From positions 1,116,001 to 1,180,000 of the forward strand of contig NZ_CP128477.1 in the NCBI RefSeq assembly GCF_030369675.1: DNA of 64,000 bases, given 5' to 3'. Position 1 is the first letter of the stretch; each line of letters begins with the position of its first letter. Positions 63,699-64,000 of the stretch are shown here, in pieces. Under the pieces are notes generated by a model that was given only the letters and a program-made list of their open reading frames with translations, had not been told where the DNA came from and ran no database searches. A program made the position numbers and the translations under genes. This stretch comes from Peteryoungia algae. Its GTDB lineage: Bacteria > Pseudomonadota > Alphaproteobacteria > Rhizobiales > Rhizobiaceae.

Positions 63699-64000
63699 AT
63701 GGTTCAGGCAGGCGCGTATTTCGACATCTTGGATTGGCTGGAACGGCGGGAGACATGGGATCCCCCGGCGTTCCTGGCACGGCTGCAGGCGGCCTATGGC
63801 ACAGGGCCGATCACCTATCTGGACGCTGTCACCAGCAACGGCCGCTTACGGCCGCAGCGCATTCTCCACAGCCAGCGGCGCGATATCCAGCTGATCGCAC
63901 GGAGCCTTCAACGCAAGCCGGCCCAGGAGCAACTGTTGCGGGTCTTTTCGGCGCTCGAGCCGTTGCAGCTTGTATCCTGGCAGAACACCGGGAACTCCGA
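63699..64000 (+). CDS. Unidentified protein, C-terminus cut off by the window edge
   Basis: An ATG at 63699, with GGGG just upstream, opens a frame that stays open to the window end, giving 100 residues. The visible part starts M-V-Q-A-G-A-Y-F-D-I-L-D-W-L-E-R-R and includes Y-G-T-G-P-I-T-Y-L-D-A-V-T-S-N-G. Its mixed alpha/beta start resembles the sensory half of LuxR-type regulators, but no motif proves it. The ribosome-binding region lies in a hairpin (63671-63696). It follows the malic enzyme by 112 bases. Confidence 0.6.
   Translation, partial: MVQAGAYFDILDWLERRETWDPPAFLARLQAAYGTGPITYLDAVTSNGRLRPQRILHSQRRDIQLIARSLQRKPAQEQLLRVFSALEPLQLVSWQNTGNS

Overview
The window is chromosomal DNA from an alphaproteobacterium of the order Hyphomicrobiales, most likely Rhizobiaceae (Rhizobium/Agrobacterium/Sinorhizobium group). 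The reasons are: high GC with strong third-position bias; the gene set purC-purS-purQ-purL, bolA, grxD, rpsD, murI, trmJ, icd, alaS, recA, cckA and dksA; a CckA hybrid kinase; an F1-ATPase zeta inhibitor; a giant GPR-type coiled-coil protein typical of polar-growing rhizobia; a malic enzyme fused to a phosphotransacetylase-like domain; and a recA gene under a GAAC-N7-GAAC SOS box. I see no rRNA, tRNA, insertion sequence, phage gene or CRISPR array.

Layout. 0-8.5 kb: the end of a GGDEF-EAL protein, the ATPase zeta inhibitor, then purine genes (purC, purS, a small coiled-coil gene, purQ, later purL), split by a lipoprotein and a divergent DUF1127/MocR regulator pair that shares a compact operator-promoter. 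8.5-17.7 kb: bolA and grxD are separated by a membrane alpha/beta-hydrolase gene and a tiny basic-protein gene. An MFS pump, an inositol-phosphatase-family gene, a Tat-type secreted hydrolase, an isoprenylcysteine-methyltransferase-like gene and a second copy of the membrane hydrolase follow, then ttcA and glsA. This is the most accessory-looking part. 17.8-28.2 kb: rpsD with a long leader, a short D,D-carboxypeptidase, pepT, a HerA-like ATPase, an MFS protein, murI, trmJ and icd. 28.2-36.8 kb: a SulP transporter, alaS, recA, and the pseudouridine catabolic pair psuK-psuG.

36.8-48.6 kb: cckA, a FliO-like protein, dksA, a SixA-like phosphatase, ycjX-ycjF, a secreted protein, the folate operon folP-folB-folK, a DUF922 secreted protease-like gene and a probable trans-acting sRNA. 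48.6-64 kb: a 2Fe-2S ferredoxin, an Hpt-like protein lacking the phospho-histidine, the 1999-residue GPR-like protein, an Mla-type lipid-transport operon (mlaE-mlaF-mlaD-lipoprotein), an LpxH-like phosphoesterase, the malic enzyme and the start of an unidentified gene cut by the window end.

Several genes point to envelope growth and cell-cycle control: CckA at the top of the CtrA phosphorelay, two exact TTAACCAT CtrA-type half sites upstream of other genes here, the polar growth-ring candidate, murI and the D,D-carboxypeptidase for peptidoglycan, and the Mla operon for outer-membrane lipids. The best candidates for undescribed biology are the paired membrane hydrolases with their coupled methyltransferase-like partner, the overlapping MocR operator with a leaderless start, the anti-Shine-Dalgarno-rich sRNA near 48.5 kb, and a 30-codon small gene near 24.2 kb with an ideal ribosome-binding site.
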